In this document: positions 51,855-63,180 of the stretch, piece after piece
Position numbering within the stretch: position 1 is the first letter of the stretch
Layout of the letters: each line of letters starts with the position of its first letter
Assembly (NCBI GenBank): GCA_033807775.1
Contig: CM066326.1
Location: forward strand, 95,148,873 to 95,212,872
Source of the DNA: Saussurea involucrata
Taxonomy: Eukaryota; Streptophyta; Magnoliopsida; Asterales; Asteraceae
Direction: 5' to 3'
DNA: 64,000 bases
Position numbers and translations under genes: made by a program
Notes under the pieces: model-generated
Told to the model about the DNA's origin: nothing
Database searches by the model: none
Seen by the model: only the letters and a program-made list of their open reading frames with translations

Positions 51855-52091
51855 TGATAAACCCAGATCTAGCAATCAAGAATATAGAGAGAATCTAAAG
51901 AGCAAATGTGTCATCCATATATTTCTCAATCAGTACAAATGACATTAAGCATGTAAAAGTTCTAGATTGTTATCTAACTATTGAACTAGACAAGCCTATT
52001 TATACCCATAACATACAAGGTATAAAGGCATTATGAACTAATACAGTACATTGACTTTACAGTAAATCTTGAATACACTAATGCTCTAACA
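51855..52091 (-). mobile_element. 5' LTR of the minus-strand coiled-coil element
   Basis: On the minus strand it begins TGTTAGAGCATTAG (52091) and ends GGGTTTATCA (51855), 237 bp, immediately followed by the PBS. No second LTR is found; it was lost at the junction near 49475. Confidence 0.65.
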
Positions 52092-53029
52092 GTGTCAATA
52101 TGAGAGACATACTTCCACAGTTCAACCTTTACGAATCGTACATGTCGTGATCTTTCCCCTCCCCCCACTTCAGTTTTCTAGTATCACACTGCAACTATGG
52201 CGATTCCCCATCCCTTCACACCTACAACTTCGGTGATTTTGTCCCACACATACATATAGGTTTGATTTCTTCATCTGCCCCTTTCTATCAAATCCTTTTT
52301 AGATTCATTTTCCCCAAAACCCTAAAAGGAAAAAAAAACCAAGTTTTAGGAGAAACTTAGAAATATAAGCTTTACCATTGATGAACCCAATTTCGATTTG
52401 AGAAGACACGGGTTTTAGTGTTTTTCTCGATGCCATTGCCTGCTCATGCAACTCCCACACCTATAATATGCACGTCGACGTGCTTTAGGACCTCCAACAA
52501 CAACAGGTTTTCATCCAACAAACATCTGATCCCTGCCTCCGTCACGAGATCCATATTTTCTTCTGATGGCATGATCTTCCTCATTCTTCCATCGTCAACA
52601 TGGTGTAGGGTACTGGGTAGGACGATATATATATATATACACACACACACACATTTATTATTTTTGTGTTTTTTAAAAGAAAAGTAAAAGGACAATATTA
52701 CCCTTGCATTAACGAAATAATAGTTAATGGAGTTATGACAAGGGGCCTAATCCATAATAAAAGTTAAATAATGATGACCATCACGTAATTATTTCATTTT
52801 GAGGACCTAATCTAAAATTTTCAATAACCACATGGACAAAATTTGTAATTTATTTTATAATAAAATAATTTTGAAAGTACAATATTGTAATAAGAAATGC
52901 CATGTCACTAATATGTTACATGTGAACATCCTATATGGATAATAAGATGACATGAAAAACTGATAACCTGTGTCATCTCATCTAAATTTAAATGAGAAGG
53001 TTATCAAATACTGTAATAGATAAAATTTT
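52092..53029. other. No gene recognised
   Basis: AT-rich sequence with a (TA)n(CA)n microsatellite at about 52626-52654. A block around 52680-52860 (AATGGAGTTATGACAAGGGGCCTAA, split by variation; GAGGACCTAATCTAAAATTTT) looks like an old MULE-type terminal region without a recognisable partner. Confidence 0.4.
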
Positions 53030-53789
53030 GAGTGGTTTGCCCAAATTTTGGATTTGGTCCCTAAAGAAAACTAACTATAGTGATAATCCCTAACTTTTTA
53101 ATTGACTTTCACTCATGGTCCATTTTGGTTAACGACGTTTGTTAACTCCAGTCCCTTGTTTAAATAAAAGGGCAAATCAGTCATTGATAAAGACAAAATA
53201 GGTTACCTGATCACAAATTCTCTCTTCATCTCATCCGACACCACATCTTCTTCTTATCTCCCTCTCTCTAATAATATTATGATTATTTGGATGTGATAAA
53301 CAAGACCCTAACCTACGAGTCGTGTAAGAAAAAGAAAACCGATAAACATGTTACAAGAAAGATGATAAAGAATAATAAGATAATATGGATCTTGGAAACG
53401 GGGCGGGGAATTGGCGGGTAATTCACCCCCCGTCCCCGACCCCCGTTTATAACCCTCGTCCCCGTCCCCGACCCCGCATAATACCCGACGGGTTCGGGGG
53501 GAAAATCCCCGACGGGTACGGGGAACCCGTTGGGTACCCGTTTAGAGAAAATAATAATAATTACATAGTTAAAAATAAAAAACAAAATCAAGTTTCAAAA
53601 ACACTTAACCAATCACATGATTTCATAGTTCATGAGAAACATAAAAGTATAAATTATTAAGCAACAAAAATGAAACTATATAATTCACTTAATCATAGCT
53701 CAAGAATTCTCCATTCTACTTCACAAAAAAACTCCCCACTTTTAGAATCCACAATCATCACCAATTCACCATCTTTAGATCTTCATGCA

Positions 53790-54576
53790 TCAAAATCCAC
53801 ATGACTTGGACCCTACAACATTAAAAAAAATATTAAGCGTAAAACATTGTTAACAAATAAGAAGAAGAAAAAATAACAAACCTATCGCATCATCATCATC
53901 ATCATCTTTTATGTCTTCAAATATTGCAAGATATTTTTCTCTATTTGAATGTGCACCTAACAATAAATAGAAATAAACGTTATTAGGGATCATTTTGATG
54001 TGTAAAAGAAAATGAAACAAAAAAAGTTAGAAAAAATATACCTAAGTTCTCATCCCATAACCAATCTTGTGCACATACCAATGCTTCTAATGTATGAGGA
54101 TGAAGCCTATTACGATGAGGAGTCACATGTCTTCCACCGGTACTAAAGGCCGACTCGGAAGCAACCGTAGACACCGGTATAGCCAAGATATCTTTAACAA
54201 CTTTTTGCAATGTTGGATATCTCAAGCCATTTGCTTTCCACCATGCTAGAATATCAAATTCCCCATTTCTTGGCAAAACGGTCTCCTCTAAATAATAATC
54301 TAACTCAGACTTGTAAGCATCCACATTTGAAGTGCTACTAACGAACAAATCATAACCCACCAAAGGATCTACACACTCATCAACATCCATATCAACCCCG
54401 TCAACCTTTTGTTTCTTAAAGTGATTCCACACAACCGAAGTCAACTTTCTTTTTGTTGTCTCGGCATTTTCGGCAACGTTGCAATCTATAACCGGAGGTG
54501 TACTTATAGGTCCATTATTTTCTCCACTCGTAAATGGAACATCATTTTGTGGAGATTCTTTTTCAATCCCACTCAT
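53790..54576 (-). CDS. Short hAT transposase: N-terminal segment joined to the dimerisation domain
   Basis: Three exons, 54576-54042, 53956-53882 and 53812-53790, with GT-AG introns in phase, giving about 210 residues. The start ATG (54576-54574, MSGIEKESPQND) follows an acceptor-like TTATTGCAG. Residues about 35-50 (KLTSVVWNHFKKQK) are the beginning of a BED zinc finger, which is then cut off. The protein goes directly to the hAT C-terminal dimerisation region (YYLEETVLP, FDILAWWKANGLRYPTLQKV, VASESAFSTGGR, LEALVCAQDWLW). Full hAT transposases are about 650-750 residues, so the catalytic core is missing while splicing and frame are intact. A repressor-like dominant-negative role is possible but unproven. 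Confidence 0.75.
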
Positions 54577-55539
54577 TGTTAACTGCAATAATACAAACAT
54601 ACTTATATTATTTTGTGGAGATTCTTTTTCAATCCCTCTCAACAACAAAACAACATTTCAGCCATTACTCAACAAAAGCATCCATCACCCAAGTGAGTAA
54701 ATAATTCTCTCGGAAAGATCGGTACAAATAACATATAAACAGTTAAACACAAACAACTAGTTGATGTAGAAATACCAAGCATTTATATCTTAAATTTGTG
54801 ACGTCACTAAGATTTTAACAGAAATTAACATACAAGTATGATAGCGTAAATAAACTCCAAAGAAATTGCAAGTTTATTACAACCTAAACGAAAAGAATTG
54901 ATAACATCATCTGTAAAAAAGAATTAACCTGCTGAATGTTGAAGAAGAAGAATAAAAAGGCCAAATCGTGGCAGACCGACCTTCGATTAGAGAGCTCCGG
55001 CGATTTCAGCTCCGGTCTGAAATTGATCAAAGAGTAAGGGTTGGGATATTTGCACCCTACCCAATAGGTCAAACACACCCACTACCTAGTCTACTAGTTA
55101 CTTTTTAGGGTTTATTATTTAAAAAGTAAAAATATAATTAAAAAATTAACTTTGGAAATGTGAATGGTCTTTAAATATTTTATTTTATTATAATATGTAT
55201 TCTTTTTAAAAATAAAACTTTCAAATGCTATAAAAAAATAATTTAACTTTGAAACATGTATAAAAACATTTTTTATAAAAATAATCATGTATATTAGGAT
55301 TATCTAAAAATAATTATTATATTAGGATTATTATTTAATAATTATTATATTAATATTATTATTTAATTACTTAATAACCATAAAATAAAAGTATTTTTTA
55401 TTTTATGTTAAGGAATATGGTATTTTGTTGTAAATAATTTAAAGCTACAAATATAAAATGTTTTAATATAAAAGATCATCAAAATAATTTAATTGATAAG
55501 TCAATAAATAAAGTACAAAAAGTTTAAAAATATTACAAC

Positions 55540-55842
55540 TCAATCAAGTGAAATAAAATCTGTAGTACGATTACGAGATAAGAGTTGCTCGTACTTATTT
55601 ATTCGGGTCATGTACGGAGTAGCCCATGGTGGCGGACTAGATCGTAGTGGTAAGAATGTCATGCTACCTGAAGTTGTTAAAGAGTGCAATATCACGTTAT
55701 ACCTTGAAACAATCAACACACCTGTTTCAGGCATATCGATCCGGTGCTCATAGGGTGCACATTTGTCCTTCTCAAAAAAGTTCAAAGAGTTGTAACTCGT
55801 ATAACTTAAAGAGTTACAAACCATCAAATGAAAATATATCAC
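55540..55842 (-). pseudogene. Fragment of an OTU-type protein related to the MULE-linked OTU at 38888
   Basis: Minus-strand frame reading LNFFEKDKCAPYEHRIDMPE and VLIVSRYNVILHSLTTSGSM, matching in order the segment FFQKGVFAPPMNWIVMPEMG / ASKFNVILHVLNMAGNVTYL of the OTU frame at 38888-39649. The catalytic Asp/Cys part and the His motif are not present. It lies inside the hAT element, so a MULE fragment was picked up or had inserted earlier. Confidence 0.65.
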
Positions 55843-56213
55843 AAAATAGTAAGTGAAAGTACCTCAACGTTGGAATTCCAATAAAATTGCAAATCATCTT
55901 TCCAACTATCCATTAACAAGTTAGAACTCGAATAACTTAAAAGTTAGAACTCGTATAACTCTATTTGAATGAAAATACAAATTTAACATCCCTTTTTATA
56001 GCAATAGTAACATTCATATAATAAAAAAAATTATTAATGCCACCAACCACCAACCAAAATTTTAATTAAAATGTTAGTTTTCAAAAAGTCAAGTCATGTT
56101 TTCAAAAAATTCAAATCATCTTTCAACCCTTTTACTTTTACTGCAACCAACCGAGATTTTATTTTATTTCCAAAAAGTCAAATCACTTAACCCTTTTTCC
56201 AAAATAAATTATG

Positions 56214-57680
56214 GAGTAAACTACAATTTTGGTCCCTGGTGTAGACCAAAATCACCGAAAGTGGTCCCTAAACTTCAATAAGCGCAAGAATAGTCCCTGT
56301 TGTACACCATTTTGCTATGAAAATGGTCCCTGCTCACTAACTCCGTTAAAAAACCCAGTTAAGTCAGGGGTAAAATGGTCTTTTTACTTTTTTATTTATT
56401 TTTCTATTAAAATAAAATAAGAATATATTTTATATATATATACACACAGTCTTCTTCACCACCTGCAACCACCGCCTCCCACCACTACCACCGCAGCACC
56501 ACCACCTGCAACCACCACCTCCGTCGCCACCTGAAGTTCTTTTTCTACAAATCTACAGTTTGACACATGATTCAAACAACCCTTATCCTCAATTGACCTC
56601 ATCTTCACTACCCTTTGATCAAAACTTTCAACAGCAAATTGAGATGAAACTTCCCTTAATCTGCACCCATTTTTAATTAACTAAACTAGCCCTAAAAGTA
56701 TCAACCAATATAAACAAAGGTACCCATATTCAAGATTGAGAAAGATCAATTTTTATCAAGCCAATCACACAGATCTAACCACAAATATGCTCACAAATTT
56801 ATGGGTTTTTTTCTTTACAACAAGAGTTTTCAGGAAGAACAACAAGAACACAAGCGAAACACATGCAAAGTTCAAATTAACTCACGAGTCGACTGAATCA
56901 GTGAAGTAAATAGCTGAATGCTTATGGGTTTCACTGTTTCACCTGGATCAAAATCAGACTTCAACGATCTACAATGCCACATATAGCAGTAGCAAAGAGG
57001 AAGCAAAAAATGTTCGAACTTGCAGATAAGATGTTTGATAAAATGTCTATGAGAAAAACACAAAACATCCAACTGAAAACAAACCCAAATATCCAAATGC
57101 AAAAGTATAAGAAACAGAGGGTTTTAATTGGGTATAGATTCTAAACTTGCTTAAAGCATGGAAGTAATAAAATTGCAGAGAATAAAACCTTGAAAGTAGC
57201 CATTGATTTTGAGAGTTGCAGGTTAAATAGTAATATAAAAATGGAGAAATGGAGATGTGATCCACCAAACAGAGGGGTAAAATTAACTAGTTTCATCTCA
57301 ATTTGCTGTTGGTGGTGCTGCGGCGATAGTGGTGGGAGGCGGTGGTTGCGGAGGTGGTGCTGCGGCGGTAGTGGTGGGAGGCGGTGGTTGCAGGTGTGGT
57401 GAAGAAGACCGTGTATATATATATATATATCTATATATAATATAATATATAAAATATAAAATATATTCTTATTTTATTTTATCTTAATAGAAAAATAAAT
57501 AAAAAAGTAAAAATACCATTTTACCCCTGACTTAACTGGGTTTTTTAACGGAGTTAGTGAGCAGGGACCATTTTCATAGCAAAATGGTGTACAGCAGGGA
57601 CTATTCTTGCACTTATTGAAGTTTAGGGACCACTTTAGGTGATTTTGGTCTACACCAGGGACCAAAATTGTAGTTTACTC
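56214..57680. mobile_element. Small non-autonomous MULE with ~300-bp TIRs, nested in the hAT
   Basis: Near-perfect inverted repeats (56214 to about 56515 and about 57355 to 57680) start GAGTAAACTACAATTTTGG and include GGTCCCTGCTCACTAACTCC. A perfect 9-bp duplication TAAATTATG lies at 56205-56213 and 57681-57689. The roughly 0.8-kb interior has no transposase. A 42-bp tandem duplication (57311-57352 and 57353-57394; GGTGGTGCTGCGGC) lies at the inner edge of the right arm. Confidence 0.92.
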
Positions 57681-58209
57681 TAAATTATGTTAAAAAAATT
57701 GACCATTTGTTTTCCCAAGACATAAGCTATCATATATTTCACTTTTGTATTTGCACCCCCACCTATGATGGGTGCAAATAACAATCCTCAAGAGTAAATA
57801 GAGACTTAGCCACATAGAGAAAAGAGATGTTTTAGTTTAGTTGTGCAGTGTGCCCATGTGGGCATGTCTGATGAGTGATGTATGAATTGAGATGTCCAAT
57901 AATAAGTAGGCAACTCAAGTACCCACTAGGCCACTAGTCCACTACTCACAATCCTATCTCTTATAAAATATAAATTTTTTATATAATATATAACATGTAA
58001 TATATATATATATATATAATATATAATATATAATCGGGTATTAATAGGGCCGGGTAGTGGTATCCCCGACCCCGAACCCGATTCGGGTACAAGAAACAAT
58101 CCCCGCCCCCGCCCCGTTACCCGATAAGTCAGGGAATCCCCGCCCCGTTAGGGGCGGGTACCCGTGGGTACCCGACCCGACGGGTCAAATTTCCATCCCT
58201 ATATGGATC

Positions 58210-60189
58210 TGGTTGCTAGTCTCTCCAGAATTGGGATGCATCCGTGTTGTCGTTGGCGGAGATGGAGGAGAAAAGACGATGACAGGGGGGCTAACGAAAA
58301 TCAACAATTCAATTGACTGCTCAACATTTATATATATTTACTCTACTTTTACTATGTTGCTAAATAAATAAATAATTTCTTTTCGTTAATAAAAAATGAG
58401 AAAACAAGGTTTCAGACATTGATTTATGTAAGTGAGGTTTTTTTTAAGTAATTGAACCAGTAGTTCTACCGGAAGCATGAACCAAACAAAGCATTTCCTT
58501 TCTTTCATTGTGGGGCTTGTTGTTTACCAATAACAATTACCAACAATTTGGAATTTATCAAACTTATCTTCACATTCATATAATTCTTTCTTTTTGTTTT
58601 AGTTGAAATATATGGATCTAAGTTTATGCTCTTCCCTGAATATGAAAAAGTTATTTGGCAGGAGAAAAGAGATGATTGACTGACTAAATTTGTAAAGCAT
58701 TTCATTTCTGTCTATTTTTTTCAAACACTTTGCAGTCTTTTCTAAATCTGCCATTTAAATATACAAAGAACTGCAAAACAGTGGCGTCTAGCTAATATCA
58801 CCTTCCATTCCTTTAGTTTGGCCAACCCCAATATCATCATGCTCACCATGATTTAGTCATCGTGTTCCAACTCTTAATTGCATGTAATGTATTTGGTAAT
58901 TCATTCTCATGAAGCGCCTCCCTCCATACTTATTATTTAAAGAATGGTCATTTCTCAAAGAGTATCAGTCTATGACGATGACACTGATTCACCTTCACAT
59001 ATAAAATTTTGTTGGTCCCGAAAGGGTTCTACAAGGGTGAAAGTTTGTAGAAGGGGAGGTTGAATACAAACACAAAATTTACTTTTCTAAATTGTTTATT
59101 GATAAATCAAAACACAATTTACAGTTTGTTGCGGAATAAGATTAAGTAAAACCTAATCTAAACAAACTTAAAAAATCATTAAGGTTCTTACACTATAAAT
59201 AGAAAAAAGGATAAGTAGAAAAATAAGGGTTTTTCTACTTGCACTAAGAAGTCAGGAGATCCTTCAAAATGAAGGATGTTGCTCCTATTTATACCCCATG
59301 CATTTAATGCATGGCAGAAGCACTTTACACGTGTCAGATCTTTATTGGGCGCATGTTTCTAACCTTTGTCAAAGACATGCTCTTGGCCGCATGGTGAACA
59401 GTGTAGATGGCAGAGTGGTTGTACGATTATGGACAAAAGCAAACTTCCTTTTGTACCTTCGTACTTTTGTGCAAGAGGATAAGACAAACAATTCTTGAAG
59501 CACAAACTTCATGATCAACGATCGCTGATGGGTTCTTTCATCAGTGAGGCCGATGTAAGTCAGCTATCGCTGAATCCTTGTTCTTTAATTGTCACACGTT
59601 GTAGACTTGTCTTAGTTTCACTGAGTGCCGCTTCAGATCATGAGTAGACTTGTCCGTGTTCATCAGTTTAGTCTTCGATGTCAGCGATGAACTCTTTAGT
59701 CGCGAGGCTTGTCTTAAGGGATTACATTAAACACTTTTACATTAGAAGCTATCAGCGATACTGAACAAACTCAGCATATTATCGCTGATGGCGAAACACT
59801 AATACATACAAATGTTAAATGCAATTTTCATAAAGTATTCTAAGGGTCGTCGTTAAATCACTGGGGGTTTGGATCAACAAATTTCAATTCTTTTCTTCTA
59901 GAGCCTTTAAATTTTTGTGGAGAAAATTGCTACAAGGACAAGTATGAATGCATATAGTCAGTCTTATGTACCAATTCTTCTCATTAAGTGTACAACTTCA
60001 TTGTTAAAAAAAAATCCTAATATCTTATTAGGTAGAATTCTTCTAAGGGTTCTTGTTAGGTAGAATTCCTGTTATCAAAATGCGATGATGCTTTTAAATT
60101 GTCAAAATCTTCATTAACACATATTTCCTATCCCTCCCTAATTACAATACCTTCTTCTTCAATGTCATTTCAATGACTTGAAAGCTAGT
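58210..60189. other. Interior of the Pack-MULE-like element, mostly non-coding
   Basis: No convincing coding region. It contains the solo LTR at 59010-59879 and AT-rich sequence on either side; small frames present are unsupported. Confidence 0.4.
59010..59879. mobile_element. Solo LTR, 870 bp
   Basis: TGTTGGTCCCG...GGATCAACA termini, flanked by a perfect 5-bp duplication AATTT (59005-59009 and 59880-59884), with no internal region. It contains five ATCGCTGA motifs in both orientations: forward at 59521, 59566 and 59781; reverse (TCAGCGAT) at 59681 and 59752. Confidence 0.88.
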
Positions 60190-60255
60190 CTCAGACAAAC
60201 AGCGTCGCCTCATTTACCACCTTGAAGGTCGTCGCTATTGGATTATAATCCTAGG

Positions 60256-60668
60256 CCAGTGATGCTCCGACTCGGAAGGCCGGTCTTGAGGAAATCCACA
60301 AACACCTTTCTGAGTTCCGCCGCTACTCTGTTAAACCGCCGACATCCTCTCCGCCAACTATCTCGTTTCAGGAGCTTTACAAACAGAATGTACCACCGCA
60401 AGCTGACCTAGGTCTAGCTCCGAAGACAGTTCCAAAATGGCGCCGCTCTCTATGAAAACAATTCGTTTGAGCTTAAAAACCAAACGACGAGTTAAACGCA
60501 ATCGCAATAATCTGAAGGGGTCAGGTTTTATTGATGATTTTAGACACGGTTTGAAATTGCGAACTCAGGATTTGAATCAGAAAGTTCCAGAGTCGATTGG
60601 GAAGGATAAGAAAGATGCGGCGTCGGATGAAATGAAGAGAGAATTTGTGATTAGGGAACCTATTTTGT
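60256..60668 (+). pseudogene. Captured host-gene fragment (possibly mitochondrial ribosomal S24/S35-like), frame-broken
   Basis: One frame (60256 to a stop at about 60454) reads DAPTRKAGLEEIHKHLSEFR and ISFQELYKQNVPPQADLGL. A second frame (ATG 60437) reads MKTIRLSLKTKRR, LKLRTQDLNQKVPESI, then KKDAASDEMKREFVI, and runs into the MULE arm. The pattern suggests the N-terminal half of a plant nuclear gene for a mitochondrial small-subunit protein, but that identity is from memory and uncertain. The two halves are in different frames, so it is not expressed as a normal protein. Confidence 0.4.
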
Positions 60669-60853
60669 CTTTATTCAATGACTGGTTTTCCCTTTATTTA
60701 AATAAGGGACTTGAGTTAACAAACGTCGTTAATCAAAAGCGACTGTGAGCGAAAGTCAATTAAAAAGTTAGGGACCACCACCGTAATTGGTTTTCTTTAG
60801 GGATCAAATCCGAAATTTGGATAAACTATAGGAACCACGAATGTAATTCACTC

Positions 60854-61525
60854 CAAATTTTCAAAGTACAATATCTTAATTAAAAATAATATTTAAGTAT
60901 ATCACTGCAATAAATTTAATTAAATAAAAATAAGAAAATTTATGAGAGTGGTTTGCGGAATTTTACCCGTGTCTCTATTTCTATCGTCTTCCTACAGTGG
61001 ATGCGTGGTCGCTCAATTTCTCTGGCCTGCATTGCAACATCCATCTCGTCTGTCTCTACTTCATCCTCCCGTTGCTTTCTCTCTACATTTGCAATTTTCA
61101 GGTACGAAACAATGCTATTTCATTTATCTTTTAAGGGCTTCAATGACTTCGGTTTGTGTATTTGATGAATAATGATCTTGTACTGTTTGATGCATTTCAT
61201 TTAGTTGTTTAGGGTTTCTTTTTATATGAACTCGGAGGTTCACTTTGTGATTATTTACCACCCTCATCTCTTTGGTTGTGCATTGGCTATGGAAAACAAG
61301 CGTAACGTAACAAAGCTCTGTTAAGGTGAAATCAATTCAAGTGACAGAACACAAATTCATTTTGATACATAAAAACGGGACAAGAATTCAACTGATTATA
61401 GGTAAAAGGAGGGTGGCAAAGGAAGGTGGCCGGAAGGGAAATTTTACAAATATGAAGAGAGAGATGTCATAGAATGTTGTTGCACGTGGCCATGTTAAAC
61501 CCCAGCCCTCAAAATGAAAACCTAA
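60854..61525 (+). other. Region with a possible orphan first exon
   Basis: From ATG 61001 a Ser/Arg-rich, transit-peptide-like frame (MRGRSISLACIATSISSVST) runs to a good splice donor (CAG|GTACG at 61101), resembling the first exon of a nuclear gene for an organellar protein. No downstream exon is recognisable before the MITE at 61526. The rest is non-coding. Confidence 0.25.
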
Positions 61526-62101
61526 GGGCATCTCCAATGTAGTTCTCTATTTTACTAAATTTAATTTTTTTAATTTTTTTTTAATTTTAATTTTTTTAAA
61601 TTTATTTTAAATTTAATTTTTAATTTCCATTTTATTAAATTTTAATTAATTAATTTTTATTTTTAATTTATTTATTTTTATTTTTTTATTTAAAATTTAT
61701 TTTTTTTATTTATTTTTTTTATTTAAATTTAATTAATTTTTTATTAATTTTTTTTGTTTTTTTTTTAATTTAATTTTTAATTTAATTTAATTATTAATTT
61801 AAATTAAATTAAATTTTTTATTTTTTATTTATTTAATTTTAAATTTTTTAAATTTTTTAAATAGTTAATAAAAAACAAAAAAAATTATAAAGGATGTGTT
61901 TCTATCCAATTTATTACTTTTTTTCCAATCCGAGAATATTCCAAAGATATTATCTTTTCTACTCTAAAAAAATTAGAGATTATGAACATGTTTCTCTATA
62001 TTTAGAGAGTTACTATTTATTTCTCTGTTATAGATTGTAAAATATAGTGTTCATCGAAAATGTTTTTGAGAGTAAAATAGAGGGTTGATTGGGAGATGGT
62101 C
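61526..62101. mobile_element. Harbinger-type MITE with an almost pure A/T interior
   Basis: Ends GGGCATCTCCAATG and the inverse of GACCATCTCCCAATC, flanked by TAA on both sides (61523-61525 and 62102-62104). From about 61550 to 61870 the sequence is nearly all A and T, mostly runs of T and A with only a few other bases. Confidence 0.8.
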
Positions 62102-62935
62102 TAAGGCCACCCGCAGCGCCCACGGGCTCGGGCTTGCTGCGGGCTCCATCGGGTAACGGTGGGGGTGGCTCGGGCTTGGGGCTCGGGCTCGGGGTGCGGG
62201 TTTGAAAACCCGAGGAACCCGAATCAGGTTTTGTTTAATTAATTTTTTTAAATTTTTTTTATTCAAACGGCTCTTTCAAACGGCTACTTTTTATTTAATT
62301 TTTTTATTTAATTTTATTTTTCAATTTAATCACACTATATATATTAACCCTCAACCTCTTATTTTTTTTACACCAACAATCTCTCAAACTCTCTCAAATT
62401 TCATCATGAATCCAAACAAAACACCTACATCCCGTCGTAACCGACCGGATACACCACAACCGCAAGAAGATCCGGAGCTTGGTTTCCAAGCGTTTACACA
62501 ACAAGGTTATCATCCGCAATTTTCGCCACAATATCCGCCACAATTTTCGCCACAATATCCGCCACAATTTTCGCAACAATTTCCCCAACAATTTCACCAA
62601 CAATTTCCTTACCAATTTACACGTCCCGGTTTGATTGAACAAGGTTTTACTCCGGCCAACTACAATATTTCTTCACCCGCAATCAATCTCGCCGACGACA
62701 TTGTTCCGGAAACCCAACATACTAGCCCGCACACACCACACTCCATCTACACACAACCATCAAACCCGAAACCATCAAACCCGAGACCATCGAGAAAAGG
62801 AAAAAACAAACAATATGAAAATAGAGCCCCCAAACAGATGTGGACTAACGAGGAGGAACTCGCGTTAGTGTCGGCGTGGGTTGACGTTTTGGAGGACCCC
62901 GTTATCGGTAACGCACAAACCCATGGTAATATTTT

Positions 62936-62955
62936 TATTGTTATTATTATTATTA

Positions 62956-62996
<41 letters not shown>

Positions 62997-63003
62997 GTTA
63001 ATA
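62936..63003. repeat. TTA/TTG trinucleotide microsatellite in the ORF1 intron
   Basis: An ATT-type repeat with occasional GTT units, about 65 bp, between splice donor 62926 and acceptor 63031-63032. Antisense it would encode an Asn run, which is an artefact. Confidence 0.9.
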
Positions 63004-63180
63004 TTCTTATACTTGAATTTACATAAATGTAGAAGATTTTTGGACCCGAATCGGGGAAGTGTTATATAGTTTGATGGGTCGCGCCAATTATAGAACAACT
63101 CATCAACTCAACACCAAGTTCAACGACCTGAATAAAAAAATTGCTCTTTTTGGCGGCATCTACAACAACTTGGTCAATAA

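Larger units (their letters stand above)
53392..58201. mobile_element. hAT element with a shortened transposase gene
   Basis: An 8-bp target duplication TATGGATC lies on both sides (53384-53391 and 58202-58209). The right terminus is TAGGGATGGAAATTTGACCCG read inwards (20-base core AGGGATGGAAATTTGACCCG), the common plant hAT end; the left terminus starts at TTGGAAACGGGG, apparently short of about six bases. Both subterminal regions are rich in GGGTACCCG/CCCCGACCCC. It encodes a transposase-like gene at 53790-54576 and contains a nested MULE (56214-57680). Confidence 0.8.
53030..60853. mobile_element. Pack-MULE-like element with about 180-bp TIRs, carrying captured gene sequence and a hAT insertion
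   Basis: The left arm (53030-53210) and inverted right arm (about 60670-60853) both start GAGTG and share blocks GGATTTG(G/A)TCCCTAAAGAAAA, CCCTAACTTTTTAATTGACTTT and TTAACGACGTTTGTTAACTC. Flanks are AAATTTT-rich (53021-53029 and 60854-60862) but the 9-bp duplication is imperfect. A gene-like fragment (60256-60668) lies next to the right arm; a hAT (53392-58201) and a solo LTR (59010-59879) were inserted later. Confidence 0.75.

Noticed and set aside
53385..53591. Pro/Gly-rich ORFs on both strands
   Set aside because: They are translations of the GC-rich subterminal region of the hAT element, mirrored at its other end.
62865..63098. Poly-Asn protein on the minus strand
   Set aside because: It is the antisense of a TTA microsatellite lying in an intron of the ORF1 gene.
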